Source of the DNA: CAHJXF01 sp038225855
Lineage (GTDB): Bacteria > Pseudomonadota > Gammaproteobacteria > Burkholderiales > Burkholderiaceae_D
DNA length: 64,000 nt
Direction: 5' to 3'
Assembly: GCA_038225855.1 (NCBI GenBank)
Contig: JBBRQU010000022.1
Location: forward strand, 3,014-67,013
Shown here: positions 16,868 through 25,201 of the stretch, piece by piece
Layout of the letters: each line of letters opens with the position of its first letter
How positions within the stretch are numbered: the first letter of the stretch is position 1
The notes under the pieces: generated by a model
Databases searched by the model: none
Seen by the model: only the letters and a program-made list of their open reading frames with translations
Told to the model about the DNA's origin: nothing
Translations under genes and position numbers: made by a program

Positions 16868-18826
16868 ATGGATCGTTCCCATCCCATTCCCTCGAAGGGA
16901 TCGCACGGCGGTTCGATAGCCAGGGCCGATCCGGTAGCCCCGGATGCGTATCGCCCGTTCTCGGCCTACCCTCCCGCATTGGTCGAAGCGACGCTCGATC
17001 GCATCGTCGCGAGCACGACCTTCCGACGCTCGCAACGACATCGGCAATTCCTTCATCACATCGTCTGGGCGGCGCTCGCGGGTCGGCATGAGCAACTGAA
17101 GGAAGTCATCATCGGCCTCGAGGTCTTCGACCGGGCGCTTGCGACTTACGATCCCCGCCACGATCCGATCGTGCGCGTCGAAGCGGGCCGTGTGCGTGAG
17201 AAGCTCGCACGCTTCTACGCCGCCGAGGGCGCCAACGAAGCCTTCGAAATCGTGATTCCGGTGGGCGGCTACATGCCGCTCTTCGCGCGGCGCAAGGCCG
17301 CTGCCAGGTCCGTGCGCCCGATCGCGTCGCTTGCCGTGCTGCCCTTCACCGTGCTGTCGAACGATCCCTCCGATGTCTCGTTCTCGATCGGTTTCGCCGA
17401 TCAATTGATCGATACGCTCGGACGCGTTCCGGGCTTGAAAGTGGTCGCCCGCGTGTCGGCCTTCAAGGCCGGGGAAAACCGAAGCGATCTGAAAGCGATC
17501 GGCAAACTGCTCGGTGTAACGCATGCGGTCGAAGGAAGTATTCAGCGCAGCGGCGAGCGCATGCGCTGCATTGCGCAGCTCTCGCGTGCACGCGACGGCG
17601 TTCGCATCTGGTCACAGCGCTTCGAGCGCGATAAGGCGACCGACGCGGATTCGTTTCACTTTCAGGACACGATCGCCGACGCAGTGTTCGCAGCCGTAGT
17701 CGCCTGGTCGACGCGAGTCGACGACGAATTTTCCAGGGCGCAGTTGCTGCGCGCACGCCCGGGGCTGACCGACAATGCGCAGGCACGCGACCTGTTCGAG
17801 CGCGCGCGCTACCTGGCGCAGCAAGGCACGGTCGACGGCTACAGGAAGGCGATCGCGCTGTTCGAAAAAGCAGTCTCCATCGATCCGAGGTTTGCGCAGG
17901 CGTATTCGCATCTGGGAGCGGCGCTTGCCAATCTGTCGCCGCTGGTGTTCGAACCGGCCAGACCGAGCTTCGCAAAGGTCAAGCGTGCGGCGCTTCGTGC
18001 GCTGGACCTCGATCCGTTCGATGGTGATGCGCGGGCGCTGCTGGCCGTGGTGGCGTATCGGGTCGAATCGAACTGGACGACGGCCGAACCGATGTTTCGC
18101 GATGCACTGCACATCGCCCCCAATTCGACCCTGGCGCATTTGTCGTATGCCTGGGGACTGGCGTTCAACGGGCGCTTCACCGAAGCGCTTCAACATGGTC
18201 GAATGGCGCGCGAACACGACCCGCTCAACCTGGCGATACGCGCGCACAACGCGCGACTGCATTCCTATGCACGCGAGTACGAAACGGCGATCTCGGAACT
18301 CCATCTCGTACTCGAGCTCGATCCGCATCATCTCTACAGCCGCCTGGTGCTGGGCATCATTCATCTGTCGCTCGGCCAGCACCAGGTCGCGATGCCGCAT
18401 TTCGAACGGGTCGCCGAAGAGACGCCCGAACATTCGAGCGCGCACTTTCACAAGATCTGCGTGTACGGCATGCGCGGTGAAATCAAGCGCGGCAAACGCG
18501 AACTCCACGCACTGCTCGCGCGCCTTGGCGACTCGCACTATTCGCTCTTCAATGTCGCATTGGCGCAGACTTGTTTGGGCGATCGTGAGGGCGCGTATGC
18601 AAGTCTGGAAGAGGCGGCCAGGACGCGCGACTATCTGTTCGTATCCATTCCGGCGCACGAGCTGTTCGATCGCTATCGCGACGATCCGGTGTTCGTCGAT
18701 CTTCTGCATCGGCACGACCTCGACTTGCTGCCGCCTTGGCCTGAGGAACAGAGGGCGCGATTGCTTCGATCGTTTGCCTGGAAGTTCCGCCGTGGACCTT
18801 CACAGAAAATCATTGAACGGAGATAG
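16868..18826 (+). CDS. TolB-like domain and TPR protein with N-terminal regulator-like domain
   Basis: 652 residues, no signal peptide, no membrane segment. Residues ~30-140 (TFRRSQRHRQFLHHIVW, DPIVRVEAGRVREKLARFY, IPVGGYMPLF) form the conserved N-terminal domain found on many adenylate-cyclase-like or TPR regulatory proteins. Residues ~150-260 (IASLAVLPFTVLS, FADQLIDTLGRVPGLKVVAR, GSIQRSGERMR) are a TolB-like/FlgO-type domain. From ~300 to the end are TPR repeats (for example AIALFEKAVSIDPRFAQAYSHLGAA). There is no catalytic cyclase domain. Three bases separate its stop from the next gene, so the two are likely co-transcribed. A regulatory or scaffold role is likely; the target is unknown. 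The start lacks a clear RBS. Confidence 0.75.
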   Translation: MDRSHPIPSKGSHGGSIARADPVAPDAYRPFSAYPPALVEATLDRIVASTTFRRSQRHRQFLHHIVWAALAGRHEQLKEVIIGLEVFDRALATYDPRHDPIVRVEAGRVREKLARFYAAEGANEAFEIVIPVGGYMPLFARRKAAARSVRPIASLAVLPFTVLSNDPSDVSFSIGFADQLIDTLGRVPGLKVVARVSAFKAGENRSDLKAIGKLLGVTHAVEGSIQRSGERMRCIAQLSRARDGVRIWSQRFERDKATDADSFHFQDTIADAVFAAVVAWSTRVDDEFSRAQLLRARPGLTDNAQARDLFERARYLAQQGTVDGYRKAIALFEKAVSIDPRFAQAYSHLGAALANLSPLVFEPARPSFAKVKRAALRALDLDPFDGDARALLAVVAYRVESNWTTAEPMFRDALHIAPNSTLAHLSYAWGLAFNGRFTEALQHGRMAREHDPLNLAIRAHNARLHSYAREYETAISELHLVLELDPHHLYSRLVLGIIHLSLGQHQVAMPHFERVAEETPEHSSAHFHKICVYGMRGEIKRGKRELHALLARLGDSHYSLFNVALAQTCLGDREGAYASLEEAARTRDYLFVSIPAHELFDRYRDDPVFVDLLHRHDLDLLPPWPEEQRARLLRSFAWKFRRGPSQKIIERR

Positions 18827-18829
18827 ACC

Positions 18830-20437
18830 ATGATGATGACCGCCGCCGACTATCGCGAATCGCTTCGCGCCTATCGACCCACCGTGTATGTCGACGGCCG
18901 CAAGGTCGAGTCGGTGGTCGATGAGCCGGCCTTCGGACCGGGTGTCAATGCGATCGCGTTGACTTACGAGTTCGCGCTGCGTCCCGAATACGCGCCGATC
19001 ATGACCGCGATCGATGCTGCAAGCGGCCAGACCGTCAATCGCTTCTCGCACATCAATACCGGCGTCGGCGATCTGCTCAACAAGCTCGAGGCGGTGCGTC
19101 TGGTCTGTCAGGAAACGGGATGCGCGCAACGCTATCTCACGCACGACGCGATGAATGCGATCGGGCAGGTCTCCGCACGCATCGACGATGCGCGCGGCAC
19201 GCGCGAACATCGCGAACGCTTCGCAGCCTATCTCGCGGAGGTTCACGATCGCGACCTCACACTCGGCATCGCGATGACCGACGCCAAGGGCGACCGCTCG
19301 AAGCGCCCGCACGAGCAAGGCAACCTCGACGCGTATGTGCATGTCGTCGAACGCACTGCGAAGGGCATCGTGATCTCGGGCACCAAGGCGATCGTGACGG
19401 GCGCGCCCTACATGCACGAATTGCTCGTCATGCCTTGTCGCAACATGAGCGAAGCCGATGCCGACTTCGCGGTGTGCTGCGCGGTGCCGGTCGATGCGCA
19501 AGGCATGACGATGGTTGCGCGACCGGCCGGGCGGCCCGGAGAAAAAGCCGCGCTCTTCTCGAACAAGTACGGCCAGTCGACCGCGGTCGTGTTCTTCGAC
19601 CGGGTGTTCGTGCCCTGGGAGCGCGTGTTCTATGCAGGCGAGTGGGAGCACTCGGCCTCGCTGACCTACAACTACGCAACCCATCATCGCCACACCTGCA
19701 TCGCCGCGCGCGCGGGCTTCGGCGACTTGTTGATCGGCGCGGGCGCGCTGATGTGCGAGGCCAACGGGTTCGATCCGGGCAAGGAAACCCATCTGCGCGA
19801 ACAGATGGTCGAGCTGATCAAGATCGTGGAGGGTTTCTATGCGTGCGGCGTCGCGGCCTCGACCTATGCCGCGCTCGATCCGTGGTCGAAGACCTTCATG
19901 CCCGATGCGGTGTTCTCGAACATCGGCAAGCTCTTGCTCGCCACGCAGATCTACGACATGCAGCGCATCGCGCATTACGTTTCGGGCGGGCTGATCGTCA
20001 CGCTGCCCGGCCCCGACGAAGACCACAACCCCGCGACCGCCGCAAACCTGGCCGACGTGCTGCGCGCCAATCCCCATGTCCCCTACGAGCGGCGCATTCA
20101 GACCGCGCGCTTCATCGAAGACCTGACCGCGTCGTATCAGGGCGGCTGGTACTCCGTGATCAGCCTGCATGGCGGCGGCTCTCCGGCTGCGATGAAGCAG
20201 GAGATCTATCGCAACTATCCGATCGGCGACAAGGTCGCTCTGGTCGAGCGCCTGCTCGAACGCGGTGTTGTCGATCAGCCCGATCGCGCGATCACGCAGA
20301 ATCGCCAGCCCGGCAAGTGCTGCGATCAGGGATGCATCGTGCCCGGACAGGTGGTGATGGTCGATCTCCCCAAGGCCGTCGCCAACCGAGACGACGACAT
20401 CGACAAGCCGCTCATCCCGATGCGACGCGTGGCCTGA
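18830..20437 (+). CDS. 4-hydroxybutyryl-CoA dehydratase / 4-hydroxyphenylacetate hydroxylase family flavoprotein, Fe-S ligands missing
   Basis: 535 residues; GGAG seven bases before the first of three consecutive ATGs. The sequence follows clostridial 4-hydroxybutyryl-CoA dehydratase (AbfD) along its length: AMTDAKGDR, IVISGTKAIVTGA, VVFFDRVFVPWERV, SGGLIVTLP, LHGGGSP. AbfD binds FAD and a [4Fe-4S] cluster through Cys99, Cys103, His292 and Cys299. Aligned by eye, C98 and H286 remain here, but the other two cysteines are Tyr102 and Ala293. The catalytic Glu257, Lys300 and Glu455 also appear replaced (Thr251, Arg294, a hydrophobic residue). It is therefore unlikely to be a dehydratase. A flavin-dependent hydroxylase or isomerase is possible; the substrate is unknown. 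It lies between the TolB/TPR gene and an antiporter gene. Confidence 0.8.
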   Translation: MMMTAADYRESLRAYRPTVYVDGRKVESVVDEPAFGPGVNAIALTYEFALRPEYAPIMTAIDAASGQTVNRFSHINTGVGDLLNKLEAVRLVCQETGCAQRYLTHDAMNAIGQVSARIDDARGTREHRERFAAYLAEVHDRDLTLGIAMTDAKGDRSKRPHEQGNLDAYVHVVERTAKGIVISGTKAIVTGAPYMHELLVMPCRNMSEADADFAVCCAVPVDAQGMTMVARPAGRPGEKAALFSNKYGQSTAVVFFDRVFVPWERVFYAGEWEHSASLTYNYATHHRHTCIAARAGFGDLLIGAGALMCEANGFDPGKETHLREQMVELIKIVEGFYACGVAASTYAALDPWSKTFMPDAVFSNIGKLLLATQIYDMQRIAHYVSGGLIVTLPGPDEDHNPATAANLADVLRANPHVPYERRIQTARFIEDLTASYQGGWYSVISLHGGGSPAAMKQEIYRNYPIGDKVALVERLLERGVVDQPDRAITQNRQPGKCCDQGCIVPGQVVMVDLPKAVANRDDDIDKPLIPMRRVA

Positions 20438-20454
20438 CGGAGAGAACCAAAGGC

Positions 20455-21768
20455 ATGGCGGTATGGTTCATCGTCATCGGCGCCATCCTGATCATGATGG
20501 TGCTGCTCGACTCGGTCGTCGATCGGCTTCCCTTGTCGAGCGGCTTGATCTATCTCGTGATCGGACTCTTGCTCGGCCCGGGCGCTCTGGGGTGGCTCAA
20601 GCTGCATCCGGTCAACGACGCACCGATGCTCGAGGTGCTGTTCCTGATCGCTGTGCTGGTCTCGCTGTTCACGGTCGGGCTGAAGCTTCGCACCTCGAGC
20701 ACGCCATTCTCGAAGAGCCTGTGGCGATTGCCCTTGCGCCTCGCGGGTCCCGCGATGCTGATCACGATCGCGCTGGTCGCCGCGTTCGGCGCGCTGGTGC
20801 TCGGCCTGCCGTGGGGCGCGGCGATCCTGCTCGGCGCGATCCTCGCACCGACCGACCCGGTGCTCGCCTCCGACATCCAGGTGCGCCACGAAGACGACCG
20901 CGATTACGCACGCTTCGCGCTGTCGGCAGAGGGCGGATTGAACGATGCGACCGCGTCGCCCTTCGTGTTGCTCGGCCTCGGCCTGCTCGGTCTGCACGAA
21001 CTCGGCGACGCGGGCTGGCAATGGATCGCGATCGATCTCGTGTGGGGATCGGTCGCGGGATTCGGCGTCGGGTGGCTGTGCGGCCTCGGCGTGGGCGCGA
21101 TCGTGCTGGTGCTTCGGCGTCGCTACGGACAGGGGTACGGCCTCGAGGAATTTCTCGGCCTCGGTCTCATCGCGTTGTCGTATGGACTCGCCGATGCGAT
21201 ACACGCGATCGGTTTTCTCGCGGTGCTCGCGGCAGGACTTGCGATGCGCCACTTCGAGTCGCGCGACCTGAAAGGACAGGCGATCGAAGCCGTCGAGAAG
21301 CCGCTCGCCGAAAGCCAAGGCAAGGCGGCGTTGCCGCCCGAGTCGCCGACCCACATGGTCGGCGATGTGCTCGACTTCAATCAGCGTTTCGAAAGCATCG
21401 CCGAAGCCGTGTCGGTGCTGATCGTGGGAGCGCTGCTTTCCGTCGGCCATTTCAGCCTCGAAGGGTTGGCGGTGGCGCTGGTGCTTTTCGTCCTCGTGCG
21501 CCCGTTGTCGGTCCATGTGGCGATGATCGGATCGAAGGCCTCGGCGCGGCACAAGCGGCTGATCGCATGGTTCGGAATTCGCGGCGTCGGCACACTCTAC
21601 TACCTGATGTTCGCGATCGATCACGACCTGCAACAGAGCCTGATCAACCGATTGATGCCTATCGTGCTGACCGTCGTGGCCGCATCGATCGTGGTCCACG
21701 GCATCTCGGCCACGCCGATCATGGAGCATTACGAACGCAGCAAGCGGCGCGCGCGCAAGGGCGCGTAG
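20455..21768 (+). CDS. Sodium (cation)/proton antiporter, CPA1 type
   Basis: 437 residues from the ATG at 20455, 17 bases after the preceding stop. Polytopic inner-membrane protein with about twelve hydrophobic segments. It carries the exchanger motif APTDPVLASDIQV (~residues 137-149) and ALSAEGGLNDATASPF, where family members hold the transport Asp residues, and GIRGVGTLYYLMFA near the end. It lacks the long cytosolic tail (TrkA-C/RCK) of some relatives. The likely role is Na+ or K+ extrusion and pH homeostasis. It is probably co-transcribed with the flavoprotein gene and convergent with uvrC. The frame is open far upstream, but the hydrophobic start and spacing support this ATG. Confidence 0.88.
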   Translation: MAVWFIVIGAILIMMVLLDSVVDRLPLSSGLIYLVIGLLLGPGALGWLKLHPVNDAPMLEVLFLIAVLVSLFTVGLKLRTSSTPFSKSLWRLPLRLAGPAMLITIALVAAFGALVLGLPWGAAILLGAILAPTDPVLASDIQVRHEDDRDYARFALSAEGGLNDATASPFVLLGLGLLGLHELGDAGWQWIAIDLVWGSVAGFGVGWLCGLGVGAIVLVLRRRYGQGYGLEEFLGLGLIALSYGLADAIHAIGFLAVLAAGLAMRHFESRDLKGQAIEAVEKPLAESQGKAALPPESPTHMVGDVLDFNQRFESIAEAVSVLIVGALLSVGHFSLEGLAVALVLFVLVRPLSVHVAMIGSKASARHKRLIAWFGIRGVGTLYYLMFAIDHDLQQSLINRLMPIVLTVVAASIVVHGISATPIMEHYERSKRRARKGA

Positions 21769-21790
21769 GGGACGCAAACAAGAGTTGCGC

Positions 21791-23902
21791 TCAATGCAAT
21801 TGCCGATAGATTTCTTCGGCCAACTGATGCGATACGCCCTCCACGCTCGCGAGCTCATCGATGCTCGCGGCGACTACGCCGCGCAAGCCGCCGAAGCGCG
21901 CGAGCAGTTTCTGCCTGCGCTTCGCACCGATGCCTTCGATCTCTTCGAGCCGCGACGTGGTGCGCGTCTTCGCGCGCCGTGCACGCATGCCGGTGATCGC
22001 GAAGCGATGCGCCTCGTCGCGAATCTGTGCGATCAGCATCAGGGCGGCGGACTCCTTGCCCAGTTCGAGCGCGGCGCGCCCGTCGGCGAAGACCAGCGTC
22101 TCGAGGCCGACCTTGCGATCCTCGCCCTTGGCGACACCGACGATCAACGCGATGTCGAGACCGAGCTCGATGAACACCTGACGCGCGATCTCGACCTGAC
22201 CCTTGCCGCCGTCGACCAGCACGACATCGGGGAACGAAGCTGCCGGAATGTTCGACGCGCGAGGTGCGCGTCTGCCGCGGGCCGAGGCATCGGGCGCTGC
22301 ATCCGACGCTCCGGCCGACGCTGCATCCGACAAGGCCCCCGACAAGGCCTCCGATGAAGTCTCGTCATCGCCCTCTTCGTTGTCATCGGTGACCGTCCCC
22401 TCGCCCGCTTCGCGCGCTTCCTTGGCGAGTTCGAGATCGGCCGCGACCGCATCGATCACGTCGGCGCCGCCAGCGGCTTCGACCAGCTTGGCATAGCGAC
22501 GCGTGAGGACCTGGCGCATCGCCGCGTAGTCGTCGCCGGGTGTGATGCCGTCGATGTTGTAGCGCCGGTATTCCCCGTTCTGCATCGCGTGATGATGAAA
22601 CACGACGCACGAGGCCTGCGTCGCTTCGCCCATCGTGTGGCTGATGTCGAAGCACTCGACACGCAGTTCCGACAGATCCTCCTTCTCGTTCTCGAGGCCG
22701 AGCGCTTCGGCGAGCGCGCGCGTGCGCGCCTGCTGCGAGCCCTCTTCCGCCAACATGCGCGCCAGCGCGAGCGCGGCATTCCTCTCGGCCATCTCGAGCC
22801 AGATGCGACGCTGACTCTGGGGCTGATGCACGAGGGCGATGCGATGGCCGCATTGCTCTTCGAGTGCCGCGATCAGGTCCTCTGCATCGGGGTCGATGTT
22901 GACGATCAAGGTTTGCGGTATGAACTTGTCGAGGTAGTGCTGCGCGATGAAGGCTTCGAGAACCGCCGCTTCGATGACCTTGTGCGAAAGACGGCCGCCC
23001 GATTCGACGTGCGACGGAAAATACGCACGGTCGCCCAGATGGCGACCACCGCGCACCATCGCCAGGTTGACGCAGGCGCGACCGCCTTCGACGCGCACGG
23101 CGAGCATATCGACATCGGCATTGGCGCCCTCGCTGTTGCCCAGCTCGATGTTCTGCTGCTGGAGCACGCGCGAAAGCGAGCCGATCTGATCGCGTACCGA
23201 CGCGGCCTCTTCGAAGCGCAACCCGGCCGCCGCGGTCTGCATCTTCGCCTCGAGAGACGCGAGCACTTCGGACGTCTGGCCGCGAAGAAAACGCGATGCG
23301 TTCTCGACATCCAGCGCATACGCCTCGGGCGTGATCGCAGACACGCAAGGCGCGCTGCATCGCCTGATCTGATGCAACAGGCAAGGCCGCGAACGATTCG
23401 CGAACACCGTGTCCTCGCAAGTGCGCAGCATGAAGACCTTCTGCAGGATCTGGATGCTTTCCTTGACCGCCCACGCATTGGGAAACGGCCCGAAGTATTG
23501 CTGGCGCTTGTCGACCGCGCCGCGGTAATACGCCATGCGCGGAAAGCGATGCGCGGTGATCTTCAGATAGGGATAAGACTTGTCGTCGCGAAAGACGATG
23601 TTGTAGCGCGGCGCCTGCGTCTTGATGAGATTGTTTTCCAGCAGCAGCGCTTCGGCTTCGGAGCGCGTCGGCGTGGTTTCGATGCGCGCGATGCGCTCGA
23701 CCATGTGCGCGATGCGCGGGTCGCGCGCACCTTTGTTGAAGTAGCTCGCGACACGCTTCTTCAGGTCGCGCGCCTTGCCGACATAGAGCAGCGCGCCGGA
23801 CGCGTCGTAGTAGCGATAGACCCCGGGCAGGCCGGGCAGCTTCGCGATGATGCGTCTGGGATTGAAGGCCGGCGGCTGCGCCGGCGCCTGCACATCAGTC
23901 AT
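21791..23902 (-). CDS. uvrC: Excinuclease ABC subunit C
   Basis: UvrC makes both incisions around a lesion in nucleotide excision repair. At 703 residues it is longer than most. The order is: GIY-YIG nuclease (~21-100, PGVYRYYDASGALLYVGKA), UVR domain for UvrB contact (~205-240), RNase H-like 5' nuclease (ECFDISHTMGEATQAS and DVVLVDGGKGQVEIA), and a C-terminal pair of helix-hairpin-helix motifs (IEGIGAKRRQKLLARFGG, VEGVSHQLAEEI). Between the two halves of the RNase H-like domain is an extra ~55-residue acidic/Ala/Ser-rich linker (about 497-552) encoded by repetitive DNA. The ATG overlaps the udg stop by four bases. Confidence 0.97.
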   Translation of the reverse strand: MTDVQAPAQPPAFNPRRIIAKLPGLPGVYRYYDASGALLYVGKARDLKKRVASYFNKGARDPRIAHMVERIARIETTPTRSEAEALLLENNLIKTQAPRYNIVFRDDKSYPYLKITAHRFPRMAYYRGAVDKRQQYFGPFPNAWAVKESIQILQKVFMLRTCEDTVFANRSRPCLLHQIRRCSAPCVSAITPEAYALDVENASRFLRGQTSEVLASLEAKMQTAAAGLRFEEAASVRDQIGSLSRVLQQQNIELGNSEGANADVDMLAVRVEGGRACVNLAMVRGGRHLGDRAYFPSHVESGGRLSHKVIEAAVLEAFIAQHYLDKFIPQTLIVNIDPDAEDLIAALEEQCGHRIALVHQPQSQRRIWLEMAERNAALALARMLAEEGSQQARTRALAEALGLENEKEDLSELRVECFDISHTMGEATQASCVVFHHHAMQNGEYRRYNIDGITPGDDYAAMRQVLTRRYAKLVEAAGGADVIDAVAADLELAKEAREAGEGTVTDDNEEGDDETSSEALSGALSDAASAGASDAAPDASARGRRAPRASNIPAASFPDVVLVDGGKGQVEIARQVFIELGLDIALIVGVAKGEDRKVGLETLVFADGRAALELGKESAALMLIAQIRDEAHRFAITGMRARRAKTRTTSRLEEIEGIGAKRRQKLLARFGGLRGVVAASIDELASVEGVSHQLAEEIYRQLH

Positions 23903-24570
23903 CGTGCGTCGAGATGCGAGCGAATATCGGCGAGTACCGCATCGAACATGTCAGGGGTCAGTCGCCTCGTCTGCGTGTTGTAGCGGCTGACGTGATAACT
24001 ATCGAACAGGACGATGCCGCGTTGCAGCCCGTCCTGCAACCGGTGGCGTCCGTGATGCGCGAAGCGATGCGCGCTCGCCTTCGATCCGCACGCCTCCAGC
24101 ACCGCGCGATGTGCGATGGTCCCGAGCGCGAGGATCGCTTCGAGGCGTGGCAGCATCGTCAGCTCTGCTACGAGATATCCGTTGCAACGCCTGATCTCGT
24201 CGAGCTCGGGCTTGTTCGCGGGCGGCAGACACTTGACCGCGTTGGCGATGCGGCAGTCGACGAGCGCAAGCCCGTCATCGCGATGCTCGCTCGTCGGCTG
24301 CGTCGCGAAGCCGTGTCGATGCAGCGTCGAATACAACAGCGGCCCGCACCAGTCGCCGGTGAACGGTCGCCCCGTGGCGTTGGCTCCGTGCAAACCCGGC
24401 GCGAGACCGACGATCAGCAAACGCGCGTCAAGTTCGCCGAACGACGGCACCGGCCGCGCCCAGTAATTCGGGTACTTCTCGCGCACTTCATCGAGGAAGC
24501 GCGCCAGGCGCGGACACTTGCGGCAGTCGGGATCGTAGGCGGGTGTCGCGCCGCCGGCATCGACGATCAC
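23899..24570 (-). CDS. Uracil-DNA glycosylase, family 5 (UdgB-like)
   Basis: 223 residues. Fe-S uracil-DNA glycosylase removing deaminated bases. Motif A reads VGLAPGLHGANATGRPFTGD. Near the C-terminus HVSRYNTQTRRLTPDMFDAV is the family-5 signature; family 4 has a different motif. Four cysteines suit a [4Fe-4S] cluster: CRKC at the N-terminus, one in VKCLPPANKP and one in RRCNGYL. GTG start (GTGA overlap with the efp stop). Its stop overlaps the uvrC start, so two DNA repair genes are translationally coupled. Confidence 0.88.
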   Translation of the reverse strand: MIVDAGGATPAYDPDCRKCPRLARFLDEVREKYPNYWARPVPSFGELDARLLIVGLAPGLHGANATGRPFTGDWCGPLLYSTLHRHGFATQPTSEHRDDGLALVDCRIANAVKCLPPANKPELDEIRRCNGYLVAELTMLPRLEAILALGTIAHRAVLEACGSKASAHRFAHHGRHRLQDGLQRGIVLFDSYHVSRYNTQTRRLTPDMFDAVLADIRSHLDAR

Positions 24571-25127
24571 TTCACGCGATTGCGATACTCGCCGTTGCGC
24601 GTGTCGATCTCGATCTTGTCTCCGGTGGCAACGAACGCCGGCACGGCGACTTCGAATCCGGTCGGCTTGATGCGTGCGGGCTTGAGCACCTTGCCCGAAG
24701 TATCGCCCTTGACGGCGGGCTCGGTGTATTCGACTTCACGCACCACGCTGTTGGGCATCTCGACCGAAATCGCCTTGCCGTCGTAGAACACGACTTCGCA
24801 GGCCATGCCGTCTTCGACATAGTTGAGCGCGTCGCCCATGTTGTCTTTCTCGACTTCGAACTGGTTGTATTCGTTGTCCATGAAGACGTACATCGGGTCG
24901 GCGAAGTACGAGTAGGTCGCGTCCTTGCGATCGAGCACGACGATGTCGAACTTGTCGTCGGCGCGATAGACCGTCTCCTGCGCCGATTCGGTCAGCAGGT
25001 TCTTCATCTTCATCTTGACGACGGCCGAGTTGCGGCCGGACTTGTTGTAGTCGGCCTTCTGCACGACCATCGGGTCGCGACCGACCATGATCACATTGCC
25101 GGCGCGAATTTCTTGAGCGGTTTTCAT
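24567..25127 (-). CDS. efp: Translation elongation factor P
   Basis: EF-P rescues ribosomes stalled on polyproline. 186 residues from the ATG at 25127; the frame upstream is open but lacks homology. The KOW-like domain I loop is DYNKSGRNSAVVKMK, with Arg at position 32 in place of the Lys used in E. coli. This is the type activated by EarP rhamnosylation, and earP is directly upstream. Domains II and III are complete (to GEYRNRVK). The stop overlaps the udg start. Confidence 0.97.
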   Translation of the reverse strand: MKTAQEIRAGNVIMVGRDPMVVQKADYNKSGRNSAVVKMKMKNLLTESAQETVYRADDKFDIVVLDRKDATYSYFADPMYVFMDNEYNQFEVEKDNMGDALNYVEDGMACEVVFYDGKAISVEMPNSVVREVEYTEPAVKGDTSGKVLKPARIKPTGFEVAVPAFVATGDKIEIDTRNGEYRNRVK

Positions 25128-25201
25128 CGGTACGAGGGAGTTGGAAAAAGAGGATCGGCGAATAGCGACTGGCGTCAGTCCCTGTCCCGCCGAAAAGCCT
25201 G

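Noticed and set aside
18800..20170. 456-residue open frame antisense to the flavoprotein gene
   Set aside because: His/Arg/Asp-rich composition typical of antisense frames in GC-rich DNA, and no RBS.
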